Positions 23,360 through 34,185 of a stretch of 64,000 nucleotides of DNA are shown piece by piece. The position numbers and the translations under genes are program-made. The notes beneath the pieces were generated by a model. The model saw nothing but the letters and a program-made list of their open reading frames with translations. It did not search any database and was not told the origin of the DNA. The stretch's first letter is position 1, and each line of letters begins with the position of its first letter. This DNA is from Hofstenia miamia (taxonomy: Eukaryota > Xenacoelomorpha > Acoela): NCBI GenBank assembly GCA_004352715.1, contig SCFE01000041.1, positions 620,054 through 684,053 on the forward strand, written 5' to 3'.

Positions 23360-23448
23360 AATATTTTCAAAAATTTTCGCGGGGCTTTGCCTCGCATTAG
23401 GGAATAACAATGATGTCTCCCCGTCAGAAAATCCTGGGTACGCCCCTG
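23360..23448. repeat. hAT-like transposon terminus
   Basis: Ends in CCTGGGTACGCCCCTG; its complement, CAGGGGCGTACCCAGG, is a widespread hAT terminal type. I could not locate the partner end. Confidence 0.35.
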
Positions 23449-24255
23449 TATATTAGTGCTAAATCGGGTCCTTTTAATTCGGTCATGTTAAAACTGGTTA
23501 TATTCCTGGAACCGGTTAATGAGGTTATAATCTGGTTAAATAACTCTATTTTTTGATTTTCAAGATGTATTGATTACAATTATTATGGTATTGCAAAACA
23601 ATAGAAAGGGTAAGAAAGGAGACAAGATTCTGCCTTTTTGTAATTTTAGTGCAAATCCCATTTATGTAATCTAAATTATGGAATGGCATTGCAATAATGC
23701 GAGCTCTAATGATGCATCAATTCTAACACGTTGAAATTCGCTTTGTTGCTGCTATATAGACTAGATTTCAATTCATTCAATTTTTTATTTATTCCTTTTT
23801 TATCAACACCATTTTGAGTTACCACATATCTTCTTTCCATTAAACTTTGATAGATTTTAGATTTTACGGTCATTTTCAATAATGCTTGCTTCATTGAAAT
23901 CTTATATCTAATATTACTACAATTAGCTGAACTCAATACTTAAGCAAATATTTTGTTATTTTATAGCGCACTAGAATTTGCTTCATAAATATGTGCGCAA
24001 TATAATACATTATATATATATACCAATTTGATATTAACACATAAGAATAGACCAATTTGATTTTGACAAATAGAAATAGAATATATTTTTTAATTTAAAC
24101 ATGAATATAGATGCATGAATGCACGTATCCTTGTAAACGATAATTCTTAGGAATCCGGTTAAGAGCGGTTGAAAATCGGTTAAGTTAAGCAGCAACCCAG
24201 TTACTCTATTTTGGCAACACAGCAATAATATATATATATCATAATTTCATTATGC

Positions 24256-24354
24256 AATGATGTCTATCATAATAAGAATCATAAAAAGGTATTCTCAAAG
24301 CTCTGCTATGAAATGATGTCTATCATAATAAGAATCATAAAAAGGTATTCTCAA
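24256..24354 (+). repeat. 43-bp direct repeat, two copies
   Basis: 24256-24298 and 24312-24354 are identical and separated by 13 bases. A short tandem duplication with no other content. Confidence 0.85.
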
Positions 24355-25696
24355 CTACTTTGTAAATTATTCTATGCTTTGAACATTTGCTTTGAAGTTT
24401 CATTTATGAAGTGAACTGTCGTAATTGAACTATGCACGATGGTTGTGCATGAGACATCTGCTTGTACACTGTGGAAGGTTTTACTAAGGGAACTAGAGAA
24501 AATTACTAGAAATGCGTATTGAGTAATAAGATAATGATTTAAAATTCAACTATACGCTGAGTTTAGGACAGCTTAAATGTATATCTTTAAAACCAGAAAA
24601 TATTGAATTTTCTCCTGTCTTTGAGGAGTACAGTTACTATAAATGTTGGAGTGTATTCAATGTCAGTATGTTAATCAAAACCAAATTTTCTTCACTGCCT
24701 CATGTATGTATGTTGTATTTTTCCTACATTGAAATAACTGATTTGAAATTTCGAATATGAAACAATCTCTTGCACTTACATTGATAATTAAATTTCTCTA
24801 TTACTCATGAACATTATCGTTTATTGAAATTTTGATGCTGAATTGAGACCAACGAATTTATATTTGCATATGAAAATATGTTGTAAATCTCTAAAGTAGC
24901 TGTTTTCTCAACATCAGGGATCATTGGATTTTGGGTTGGACATGGGTTGATATTTTATTTAAAAAAACTTATGTAGCTCTAATAAACTAATAATGACTTC
25001 TTCGCCATTTTTTTACAAATATGACTATATGCAAATTTAGAGAATACCTGATTTTATTGTACAAACATGTGCCGTTCTTCTTATTTTTTATCGATATTTC
25101 TAGATTTTGTTATTAAAATACTGCTGCATCAGAAATTATCATGTTATTGTATATTTTATTATACTAACTGGTTTTTCTTGGCGGCTTGCTCTTTAGTAAT
25201 TCGCGGATCGGTGGAAATCGCATGAATCGATCCGTAGGAATTCTATGCATCTGGATCCAAAAAAGTCTATCCATTGACATGTATGTGAGTAATGATTTCG
25301 ATTGGTCCTACTTCACAAATATATAATTAGAATGAAGGAATTGGGTATAGCAGTCTAGTGCAGGAGGTTATTTCTAGTGTTCTTGACCGAAGACAACTCG
25401 TGTCTCATAACGCTCATTTATCTATTTCAAGTTCGCAAATGATTCAAATATTGCATTTTCTGAGACTACATATTTTATTATTAAAGAAACCATATTTGAA
25501 GTCTAAAATTTGTACAGATGGAATAATTTTTTCTACTAATTGAAAATATAACAAATATATTGCGTGTGTTCCGAAAACGACAAACGTGTGCTTTAGATTC
25601 TACTTATGTTTTAGGAGTTATTATTGATTCTAACTTAACATTAAATGTTCATGTTGAACACCTCAAATTCAAAATATCGTGTGACTTGTATATGAT

Positions 25697-26350
25697 CATG
25701 GACTCCTAAATGCTAATTGGACAGGAAATTAACGTGATTTGTAAATTCGGGTTAACAACAGAAGGCCGACTGTTTTCTCCTGCGCATGGCTCATTACATG
25801 TGCGCAAATTTAGTCTGCTTTGCATTGCTTTATTACATACACGTACGTTTGTGCTTTAGTCCATAATGGTGTATAAATGTTCTGCACCTGGGTGCAAAAG
25901 TGGCTAGAAAAGTATTTCAGTCAAACAAGACATATCTTTGCATAAGTTTCCCTTAGAAAATAAAGCATTACTTAGTAAATGGCTTAAGAGAATTCCTCGA
26001 TCAGAATTTACACCAACAAAATGGTCAAGATTATGCTCTCTCCATTTTAATGCGGAAGACTTCATTACTGAAAGTTTAGATAAGGTTAAATCAAAAAGTT
26101 ATCCAGTAATTAGAGCAATAATGTTTTCTATTTTTCTGTACATTATGTTTTGAAATTTTACATATTGTTATAAATCAACATTTATATTGATAAGAAGTAT
26201 AGATAATCTTTTCATGCCTTTCAAAGTGTTCAAATTTGCAGCCAAATTAAATTAATTTAAAAAAAATAAAAAATTTATTTTTTATATTAGGCCTACTATT
26301 GTCACATTAAATATTTAACTTCCTGTCCAGTTAGCATTTAGGAGTCCATG
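25697..26350 (+). mobile_element. Short P-like transposon carrying a THAP exon
   Basis: The inverted ends are about 35 bp with two mismatches, starting CATGGACTCCTAAATGCTAA on both sides. They are flanked by GTATATGAT at 25688-25696 and 26351-26359 (9 bp, or 8 bp if one end is a base longer). The element holds a THAP domain (25866-26153). P elements combine about 31-bp inverted ends, an 8-bp duplication and an N-terminal THAP domain, so a deleted P-like element is the best fit. It inserted into a LINE relic, whose reading on either side joins across one copy of the duplication. Confidence 0.65.
25866..26153 (+). pseudogene. THAP-domain exon with nonsense codon
   Basis: From ATG 25866 the frame reads MVYKCSAPGCKSG, then TAG (25905-25907), then KSISVKQDISLHKFPLEN and on through W, P-R-S-E-F-T-P-T-K and CSLHF to a stop at 26151-26153. 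This is a full C2CH THAP zinc-binding domain (C5, C10, then C-x-x-H), with the invariant Trp and Pro. The TAG sits where relatives usually have Tyr (CKSGYKS), so it is a single nonsense change in an otherwise well-kept exon. No transposase catalytic part follows. Confidence 0.7.
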
Positions 26351-26670
26351 GTATATGATATACAATATCCATTAAATACTCCAATCAAGAACTGTCAATT
26401 CTTTATGAAGCGGCGACCAGGACATCAAGATAATATTGTCCAGCTGTTTGGGGAGGAGCTTCTGTGAATTCATTGAAAAATATAGATGCTGTTCAGAAGA
26501 AAGCTGTTAATAAGGGAATCATCCGATCTTGTAAGTCGGTATTTAACAATCCACAAACATGATGAGAAACTATTAAAATTAATCCAACAAGAGACTCATA
26601 TCCTCCATCATATTTTCCCTAAAGAAGTCAATATTGTAAAACAAACACTAGAGAAACACGACCTGGTATA

Positions 26671-27608
26671 GTATTATATACAATATGTTCAAATAGAGAG
26701 CCGCATTCTCCGGTTAAATCACTTGTAGCATTCATATTTCGTTAAATGAAAAATAGTTATAAAAGTGCATACTTCTTTGATAAGGATGATAGAAGCAGTT
26801 CTTATGAATTGTTGGCTGCTACTGTTGAAAACTTACTTTATCTAAAGAACTTTCTGTAAAATTTTTAGTGCATGAATGGGTAACATACGAACACGTCGAT
26901 AGTTGTCATTCCAAAGTTGCAGTGACGTTTCCAGATGTATTTCGACCATTATAATATGATTGCTCCGAATGTATGCGCTGGTCATTCCGCTTGGTAGAAA
27001 TTGAATCAAAACAAATTTAGATTTTTATAAAAAATTCCATCATCTACTATACATTTTCCTCTTTCCATCTCCAGTATCACTACAAACAAAAGAAGAAACA
27101 TTCGTATCAAACAAAAATATTAACACTTTTATGTATTTAAAATTGTTTTATCACTACGATGTCTTATTGTAATACGTACTACATATAAATTTTATATAAA
27201 GAACTACAAAGAAAAAAAGGACAAGATTTAGACAGGATAAACTTTTGTACAGACTAGGCAGGATAAGCCTTACCTTGATTCAGCAGTAAGCTAAGAATGA
27301 AAAACTTTTTTTAATATATTGAATTTCCTTTGCAATATTTACATATGAAATAAATTTATTTTTGCTTTAGAAGTCGAGTGCATGAACGAGAAATATTTCT
27401 TCAAATATGTTTAATAAGTGAATTCAATTAGTGAATGGAAATTGTTTTCTTGTCATGATGTAAACATTTTCTTAATATTTTGATCCATATTTTAAGAAGG
27501 TTCCCAGCTAAAATCAATGCGTTTTTGCAAATCTATTAGTCCATTCGCCTAGTGTGTGAAACATAATTTAATGCATACCATTTGATTAACCTTATATAAC
27601 AAATTACT
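26671..27608. other. Intergenic with interspersed repeat
   Basis: No gene is seen. The part 27055-27500 is a diverged copy of the repeat at 40465-41000. Confidence 0.5.
27055..27500 (+). repeat. Interspersed repeat family, copy A
   Basis: Shares with 40465-41000, in order: TATCA-TACA-ACAAAAGA, TTGTTTCATCACTAC/TTGTTTTATCACTAC, AAGAACTACA/AAGAGCTGAACA, GATTCAGCA, AATTTCCTTTGCAA/AATTTCATTTGCAA, GAGTGCAT-GA, TTCAATTA-GAAATGGAAAT and TTGATCCA/TTGGATCCA. The copies are diverged but collinear over about 450 bases. No coding content is recognised. Confidence 0.6.
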
Positions 27609-28147
27609 AGGGATGTGCCGGAATCCGGTATCCGGTAAAATCGGCAATTACACAACCGGATCCGGATATCCGGTACATGGAAAAATTTGTTTACCGGATT
27701 TCACAGCATAAAATATTCTGAGGTAAAACTTAATTTAAAAAAAGGAATTTTCGAGGAAAAACCTATATTTTTTCCATGATATGAAGTTTTCATGCAAAAA
27801 AAAAGTTTTTCTGACATATCAAGACTCTTTAATGTTAATTTTCTTCATTCGCAAGTTGTTGAGAAATGAAGTTATTCTTCTTTAATATTTAGGGCAACCA
27901 AAAGTAATAAAAGTCATATTTTTTCGGTTGGTCTATTTTACAGTCTGCTTAAATCTAGATGGTTTTTAGACCTGGGTTACAGTTAAATAGGAAGTTATAA
28001 AGACATAAAGAGTCACATTTTTTAAAAAATACTGTCATATTTCTGACCAAAATAAAATAAATGTTATATTTTGACATAATTTCATTAAATTAAGATAAAT
28101 ACTTAAAAAATTAGTGTTGGAGGTGACTGCTGATAGTGTAATGTAAA

Positions 28148-28150
<3 letters not shown>

Positions 28151-28183
<33 letters not shown>

Positions 28184-28212
28184 CTGTATATATATATACA
28201 TATATACATGTG

Positions 28213-28243
<31 letters not shown>
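28151..28243. repeat. (TA)n-rich microsatellite, interrupted
   Basis: Compound TA repeat broken by ACATAC, ACATG and similar units, inside the hAT relic. Confidence 0.9.
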
Positions 28244-28244
<1 letters not shown>

Positions 28245-28504
28245 CATTCAATTTATATTAATGCACTTACATCTCTAACATCCGACAAGTTTAATAGCTA
28301 ACTATTTGACGAACCCACTTAACGATAAAGTTAGGTCCAAATAGAAGACAATAAAATGTACGTCTGTATTCTGGTATTAACATTCACACTATTAATATCA
28401 ATGCGATTATTTACTTTTACATCTAACAGGTTGTTAGCATAAATCCATCTGGTTATTTATATCATAATAATTTACAATAAATTAATAACTGACATTTGCG
28501 CTTT

Positions 28505-29110
28505 TTTAATTAAATGTTTGGTAATCCAATATCGCAAGATTTCAATGTGGAAATAAGTTTTCTGAATGAGCGCTTCTTTTTGTTAGCGAATCAGCTAACT
28601 GGTATTTGGATGGTATCCAAGCAACCTTTTCAACTATTTTCTGAGGTTGTACCATGAGCTGCTACATCATTTCTGAAACGCTTTTTCGTAACAGGTTTTA
28701 AGTAATAAATAGCTTCATGTAACGTATTGGTATCTCTCAAAGCAATTATTGTAACATCAGATTTAAGAATAAAATGAAGAATTTGTTGAATAAATATCGC
28801 TTCATATAAAACTTCATACTAGGCCAAAGTTCCTGCTGCTAATGTACTATGTACAATGCGACAAATTTTATAGATGTTCAATGTTTCCTAAACTCTTATA
28901 TGCTACTAGTAAATCTTTATAAAACTTCAAACGACGAAGTAATTTATTCGTCTCAAAAATTCGTGTAAATATCGCTTGTTCTAAACCGGATATTAGAAGC
29001 CCAGCTTCAAACATAACATCAGGACGTGACTGTGTAGCTAACCTAACATATTTTTAACGGCGATTACTTGATAGGAACTTATTGGCAGACATTTTTCCAA
29101 GATTTTATCA
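28505..29110 (-). pseudogene. Ty1/copia RNase H relic
   Basis: On the minus strand: VRLATQSRPDVMFEAGLL (the conserved L-x-x-x-T-R-P-D block), NKLLRRLKF, later WIPSKYQLADSLTKR (the conserved W-V-P-x-x-x-Q-L-A-D-x-L-T-K block). Stops and frameshifts lie between. Direct repeats at about 28433-28476 and 29311-29356, both starting TGTTA-CATAAATC, flank the relic and may be what is left of its LTRs. It is inserted in the hAT element in opposite orientation to that transposase. Confidence 0.65.
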
Positions 29111-29376
29111 TACATAAGTTCTTTTAGTTTTTCTATGTAATTTTAATTGCCTAATTTCAATATTTCCGAAATTTTTATTGCAAACAGTTCTAATCCCAAA
29201 AATTTTAACGTATTATCTCTAGATTCACTACCAATTTCGTAGATCGGTCTGATTTTTTCAATAAACATTTTCTCAAAGTATTCGTCTCCAGTCCATAGTA
29301 TATCGTCAACATGTTAACATAAATCTATTTGGTTATTTACAACATCATAATAATGCGTTTCTAGGACTGGCCCTGT

Positions 29377-29800
29377 ATGCTGGCAGCCGAAAAAATATTA
29401 TTGTTTCATGGATTTTGCAAAGCACAGATTTTGCAGACCTGTTCCCTGCGTATTCAGGTAAAATACATGAGGGTTGACAATCTAATTACTTCAATTAAGA
29501 CTGCTATCATAAAATATCAAAGTTTGACAGAGTTGAATTTCCACAAAAAGTTGTTACTACTCCTACCCTTGATCTTCGAAATGATACCTGGGAAATAATT
29601 GCCTATATCAAATCACGATTGGAAAATATCGATTGCACTGCTATAGTGAAAGGAAAGGGGATGGAAATTTAATCGGGTTGTATACCAAGTTACCAAAATG
29701 TTAAGCAACATCGGCTATAGTTGAGAGATGTTACTCTATGTTGAGAAAACTTTTAGCCAATGACAGAAATTTATTTGCTTTTATAATGATTTAGTGAAAT
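29377..29800 (+). pseudogene. hAT transposase C-terminal relic
   Basis: In one frame, 29377-29598 reads as a hydrophobic helical segment (RVDNLITSIKTAIIKYQSL). Further on, in another frame, ATSAIVERCYSMLRKLLANDRN (29705-29775) matches the hAT dimerisation motif, conserved as ATSA-x-E-R-x-F-S. Several stops and frame changes; non-functional. Confidence 0.65.
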
Positions 29801-30049
29801 ATTTGCTTAAAAATTGACTTAATATTATGTAAGAGTTTTTGTATTTATTTTATATCTTGTTCTTAGTAATAAAAATCGTTTTATATTGCTTAAATAGATC
29901 ATTTTGAAAAAATGATTGTCATATTTTAGGATATATTTTACTAAATTTCGTCATATTTTGTAATAAAAATAAGATCATATTTTGTTTTTTTTTAAATTCA
30001 TATTTCTGATTGCGCTAGTAATAATTGAACAGTATATAATCCGCAGAGG

Positions 30050-31387
30050 TAGGGCGCTTAGCGGGCACGGACAAAAGTGTGCGGGCACGGGTGGGGCATA
30101 CGGGCTCTGTATAAATATTTTTGGTTGTTATTCGAGGTTCTAAAATCTTAAAATCATTGTTCGATCAATTAGGTCTTTTCTATTTATCTATGTATATGTA
30201 TTTCATGTAACACTAATCTTCGTAGATTTATCGTAGAAATTACAAAGCAGTACATAAAATATTGCACATAAAATTCATTGCCTTCATCAATTTTAAGAAA
30301 TTCCATTTCACTGATATCTTCTGATAATGAATTAATAATAATATAGTACTTATGTACATTATATTGTAACCTTAAGGAGCTTAAGTTGCTTACTTCAGAA
30401 GACGAATTAATGTATGTCATACAAACAGTGCAATGTAGTTTCAATTTAATGATTTTCATACTGTTTGGTGTGTTGTCAATAATGGTTAGGGGCCGGATTT
30501 ATGTGCTTAAAAATTTCGAAAACATAATTTAAGATATAAATAAAAGCTACACTAAAGGGAACAGAAATTCAATTACCAAGGTCTACACATTTATACCAAT
30601 AGACACATAAATGTAGCTTCAACTAATAAACAGTCATGGACATTCGTTGTAGTGCTTGAATTTGACCCACCTAGACTCTAAGCACATTTCTGTATATAGG
30701 AACACCTAAAGGATTAATTTCAATTGCATGGATTTTTCTTCTTTATAACTTGTGTAAATATTTTCATGGATCGTAAATCGAGATTTCCTGTAAGGCATTC
30801 AGGTTTTCTTTGCATTTCTCCACGACCTTGTTGTTGCGTTATTGCTTCAGGACGAAACTGAAACATAATTCCTACATTAAGTTGTCGTCCAGCAAATTAA
30901 TAAGTTACAAAATTTTCAATATTTATGAGTCTTCAGTTTAGAGGTGTTGCAGGACAGATAAAATTCAGTGAAATATTTGGCATCTGATATTCGCGTGTGA
31001 AATACGATGGAATATGTGAGCTATCATAAAAATATACGTTACCGAAAACTGTTCAAATGATTTATGCCTTAATTAAATATGTATCCTAGCCCTTATTATG
31101 TTTATGACGGTTGAAGCACGCTCTCTCAATAAATGACAGAACTTGTTGATTAATCTGCTCAAACGGTACTTAAGTTAATTATGATCTTATAGTTGTGAAA
31201 ATAATGTTCTCAGTGATTTCCACAAAAAATCTTTATATTTTTATTGATGCTATGACAGTTTAAATATGTTTCTTTTTAATAGTGCAGTTGAAAGCTTTTC
31301 TTGTTGCAATTTTAGTTAAATAACATTTAGCTACGGTCATAACGGGCTTAGCATACGGGCACGGACAAACCAACGGGCCCTTCCCTA
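30050..31387. repeat. Segment bounded by GGGCACGG-rich ends
   Basis: The left side (30050-30105) and right side (31335-31387) both carry CGGGCACGGACAAA in the same orientation, next to TAGGG at the left and CCCTA at the right. This suggests a nested element or hAT-internal repeats, but I see no target duplication and the ends do not pair cleanly. Confidence 0.3.
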
Positions 31388-31481
31388 GATTATCCGGTAT
31401 CTGGCAGTCAAATTATCATCCGGAATTATCCGGTATCCGGTATATTCAATTCACTATCCGAATCCTATCCCTACAAATGAT

Positions 31482-32572
31482 ATACCAAGATACTTAGTTA
31501 TTTGTTGGGGCATAATCTTGGCAGGATTGACGGGCAAGCCAAGACATAAAAAGCAAAAATAACCTGAATTCAACAGTTTTTGAAATTGAAACATGCATAC
31601 AAATTTACAATGTTTTATCTCTTCAAAGCTTCGCTCAATTAGCTTTAACTGATTGTTGCTTGATTTACAATGAAAAAGCTCTCAAAGTCAACAAAATTGG
31701 AGTGTAAGCAATTTATTTAAATTTCTTTGATTTAAATCAATGTTATATGGAATAACATTGTTTGGAAGTCAGAAACCTTGTTAGACAAATCAACGTCTAT
31801 GCATATGTTTATAAAGAGCAGCATAATGCAATGTTTCTATGCGATTTCAAAGCCCCTAACATCTCTATTTTGAATTTTATGTAGAACCTAAGAGCATTAC
31901 TAATTATATGCATATCTTGAAATATTAACTTCCTAGCAAACTAGAATCCTCATCGCTTTAAGCGAAACCGGCAATAGAACCGGCTCATCACAGAGCATAA
32001 GCGAAGCGTCAAATGTAAATCTTCCAGTGGCGTAGCTACTGGGAGAATAGCAAGAAAATTGCAATAAAATGTTACATATCCCCCCCATTGCATGTGATGG
32101 CTGCACCCTTGTCTTATATGAGGTCCGCAGAATTAAATAAGTTTGAAATTTTGCGTAATTTATCTAAATACGATCAAAATTAAAAAAGTGCGCAACTGTA
32201 TTATCAACCCCTCCGGCTCGCTTAGGCGATTTTTATGAACTTTGTTATAAAAGGCCACGATTTTCAACTGCATTGATCTAAATATATTTAATTTACTGGA
32301 GCTGACAAAGAATTATTGGTATCTTTCGTGATAATATCATCAATAGTTTTTGAGGAATATGATAAAGACCTTGACGTTTAAACATATAGCGTATAGAGAA
32401 ATCTGTGAAATGGGAATAGGCAATAAACAGTGTAACATGAAAACCGATTTATTTAAAATCGTCAAAAATGAAAAGCGAATATATGAAAACGATGCCAATA
32501 CTTTGTTCATAATACACGGAAATACAGCAGACTCAAGCAAACACTCTTGACGAGAAGCTTCAGATTATAACA
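31482..32572. other. Intergenic, hAT-like terminus only
   Basis: No gene is recognised. CAGTGGCGTAGCTACTGGG at 32025-32043 is a common hAT terminal type without a located partner. Opposed short frames around 32340-32550 are chance. Confidence 0.45.
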
Positions 32573-34096
32573 TTACTTCCATGCAAATATTTTCGAAATA
32601 CTGCTAGTATTTCTTCTAATGAATTTCTTAAGTAGCAATCTTACAATAAGTATCAAAGTTTCAGCAATTTCCAACAAAGTTACTGCACTTGCTCCCATTA
32701 TAAGACCTGCAGTTCCACCGATATCACTTATTAAATTCCAAAAAGAGACCCTTAAATCATATTCCAAAATTCTCAGCCAATTAGTCTCTATGAATATATG
32801 GACGTAGACGAGTTGATTCTTATGGTTATTGAAGAAATTGTCAATGCTCAATTTTTGTAAAAGTTATCAGGAAATTTTTTTCTTAAATTTTGCCAATAGA
32901 TATCATTTCGCGGTTTCTTTTTTGAAAGACTTGATATTAAATATGGTATGAACTCTGCTGATGCAAAATCCATAGAGTTGATTGTTTTGTCATATCTATA
33001 ATTACTGCAAGGCAACTTGCATTTTTCATAAAAACAGGTATCAATTAGTTTTGTGTAAGTGGGAACTCGTCGAACACATTCAATACTTTCAGAAGTATTT
33101 AGACATTCCCGATGATCAAAGTATATGACTGAAGAACAGTTGCACATCTCAATGCTGACCATCTGTAGGCAGTAAAAGTAGCACCATTCAACTGAATGGT
33201 ATATTAATGACTTATTTCCCTTTCTGGATACAAATGGAAGAAAACTATCATTTTGAGTTGTTGATATCTTAGTGATTATTGGTTCTTGCTCACATTCAAA
33301 TCTCTTGCTTGATTTCATTTGTGATTGAACCAATTTAAGGGAAGCTGTCACTTTTCTTCCTGCTGAAATATCAAGCCCTTCTAAATCAGGGTTAACAGGA
33401 AATCCTGAGTGCATTAAAGTTATTCTGACTCCGTTGAATGCACTGGGAATTGAAATAAGACCATCCAAGTCAACATTTAATAGTAACTTTATTCCATACA
33501 TAGAACCATAGTAGAAGTTTGTTATCTGCTTTTGAAACCCAGTCAATAATTAACACATTCCATATTTTTCTGTTGGCAATGGCTTAAACCACTCGTCTTC
33601 ACATTCCTTTTGATCAATTGAACACTCTTACAATGAAAAGCTCTTTGGGAATCTGTAATTTGACGTAATCACTATATCTATAAAGTGGTGGGATTTCTTG
33701 CTTACCATCAATAATATCAAGTACATCAACATTGGAAATGTTGCTCTGGAAGATTTCATTCGATTCATTTTCAAATACAAATTTGACTATTGAATCTCTT
33801 AGGATATCTTGATTATTGATGACTTTGGATTTTTCCATGACAACCTTATTTAAGTTGCATATACAGATGTCTGGTAATAGAGAACTCCCATAGATTGGTG
33901 TATCAATGACGTTTGCTATCATGTTATGCTTTAAGTATGTATAAATATTGATGTAAATGCAAACAAGCAATATAATTAAGCAAGTACAAGTAATGCAGAG
34001 CCAAAAAATTCTCCCAATTATGCTTTTTGACGAAATTATTCTGGGAAATGCAGCACAGTTTATAGGCGCTTGCAAACATTTCATTTTATCCTCCAT
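32573..34096 (-). pseudogene. DEG/ENaC-type channel copy 2, frameshifted
   Basis: It starts at ATG 34096 (MEDKMKCLQAPINCAAFPRI) with a first membrane segment like that of copy 4, and runs to an LEIAETL-containing second membrane segment and tail ending at 32573. An extra base near 33626 shifts the frame just before the conserved CSID motif; a TAA (33550-33552) replaces Tyr in the YGMCYLLTGF motif; a short deletion near 32850 shifts the frame again before VYVHIF. Otherwise the ectodomain Cys pattern and the GAS filter are kept, so decay is moderate. His-Gly is again Ala-Ala. The roughly 85 bases upstream of the ATG resemble those of copy 4, so the duplication included 5' flank. Confidence 0.85.
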
Positions 34097-34185
34097 CTTT
34101 TACTTCGCAAAAAATTACTGAGTTCAAAATTTTCTGAACATTAATTATTTAATCTGTACAAATACTAGGGGAACTTTGGATAATT
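34097..34185 (-). promoter_or_regulatory. 5' flank shared with channel copy 4
   Basis: On the minus strand the blocks TATTT-TACAG, TAATTA, AAATTTTG and AGTAAAAG-ATGGAGGA occur in the same order before copy 4 (54888-54975). It may hold the promoter and 5' UTR; no specific factor site is claimed. Confidence 0.4.

Larger units (their letters stand above)
22834..25535. other. Intergenic, repeat remnants only
   Basis: No gene is recognised. Contains a hAT-like terminus (about 23360-23448) and a 43-bp direct repeat (24256-24354). Short minus-strand frames at 22985-23173, 23706-23936 and 24034-24225 have no domain. Confidence 0.5.
25540..26670 (+). mobile_element. LINE reverse-transcriptase C-terminal relic, split
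   Basis: Before the P-like insertion the plus strand encodes a typical post-RT LINE segment: FRKRQTCALDS, then YVLGVIIDSNLTLN and HLKFKISCDLYMI (to 25696). After the insertion it resumes with sequence around CPAVWGGASV (26435-26460) and LKNIDAVQKKA, the conserved YGxxVWG-VQ region of non-LTR elements. Frames are broken by stops. Jockey/CR1-type LINE likely; clade not determined. Confidence 0.65.
27609..31473 (+). mobile_element. hAT transposon relic, 3.9 kb
   Basis: The left end TAGGGATGTGCCGGAATCCGG and the right end (complement TAGGGATAGGATTCGG) are hAT-type, with many CCGGTATCCGGT subterminal repeats at both ends. The flanking octamers CAAATTAC and CAAATGAT agree at six of eight positions, an aged duplication. 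The plus strand keeps hAT transposase remnants (29377-29800). A copia relic on the minus strand (28505-29110) and a TA microsatellite have been added inside. Confidence 0.75.

Noticed and set aside
28035-28247. Minus-strand frame rich in Tyr-Ile
   Set aside because: It is a translated TA microsatellite.
30184-30459. 91-codon minus-strand frame inside the hAT relic
   Set aside because: No domain; opposite in strand to the hAT transposase remnants.
30050-31387. Complete nested hAT element
   Set aside because: TAGGG and CCCTA edges exist, but flanking octamers differ and the ends do not pair, so only a repeat-bounded segment is reported.
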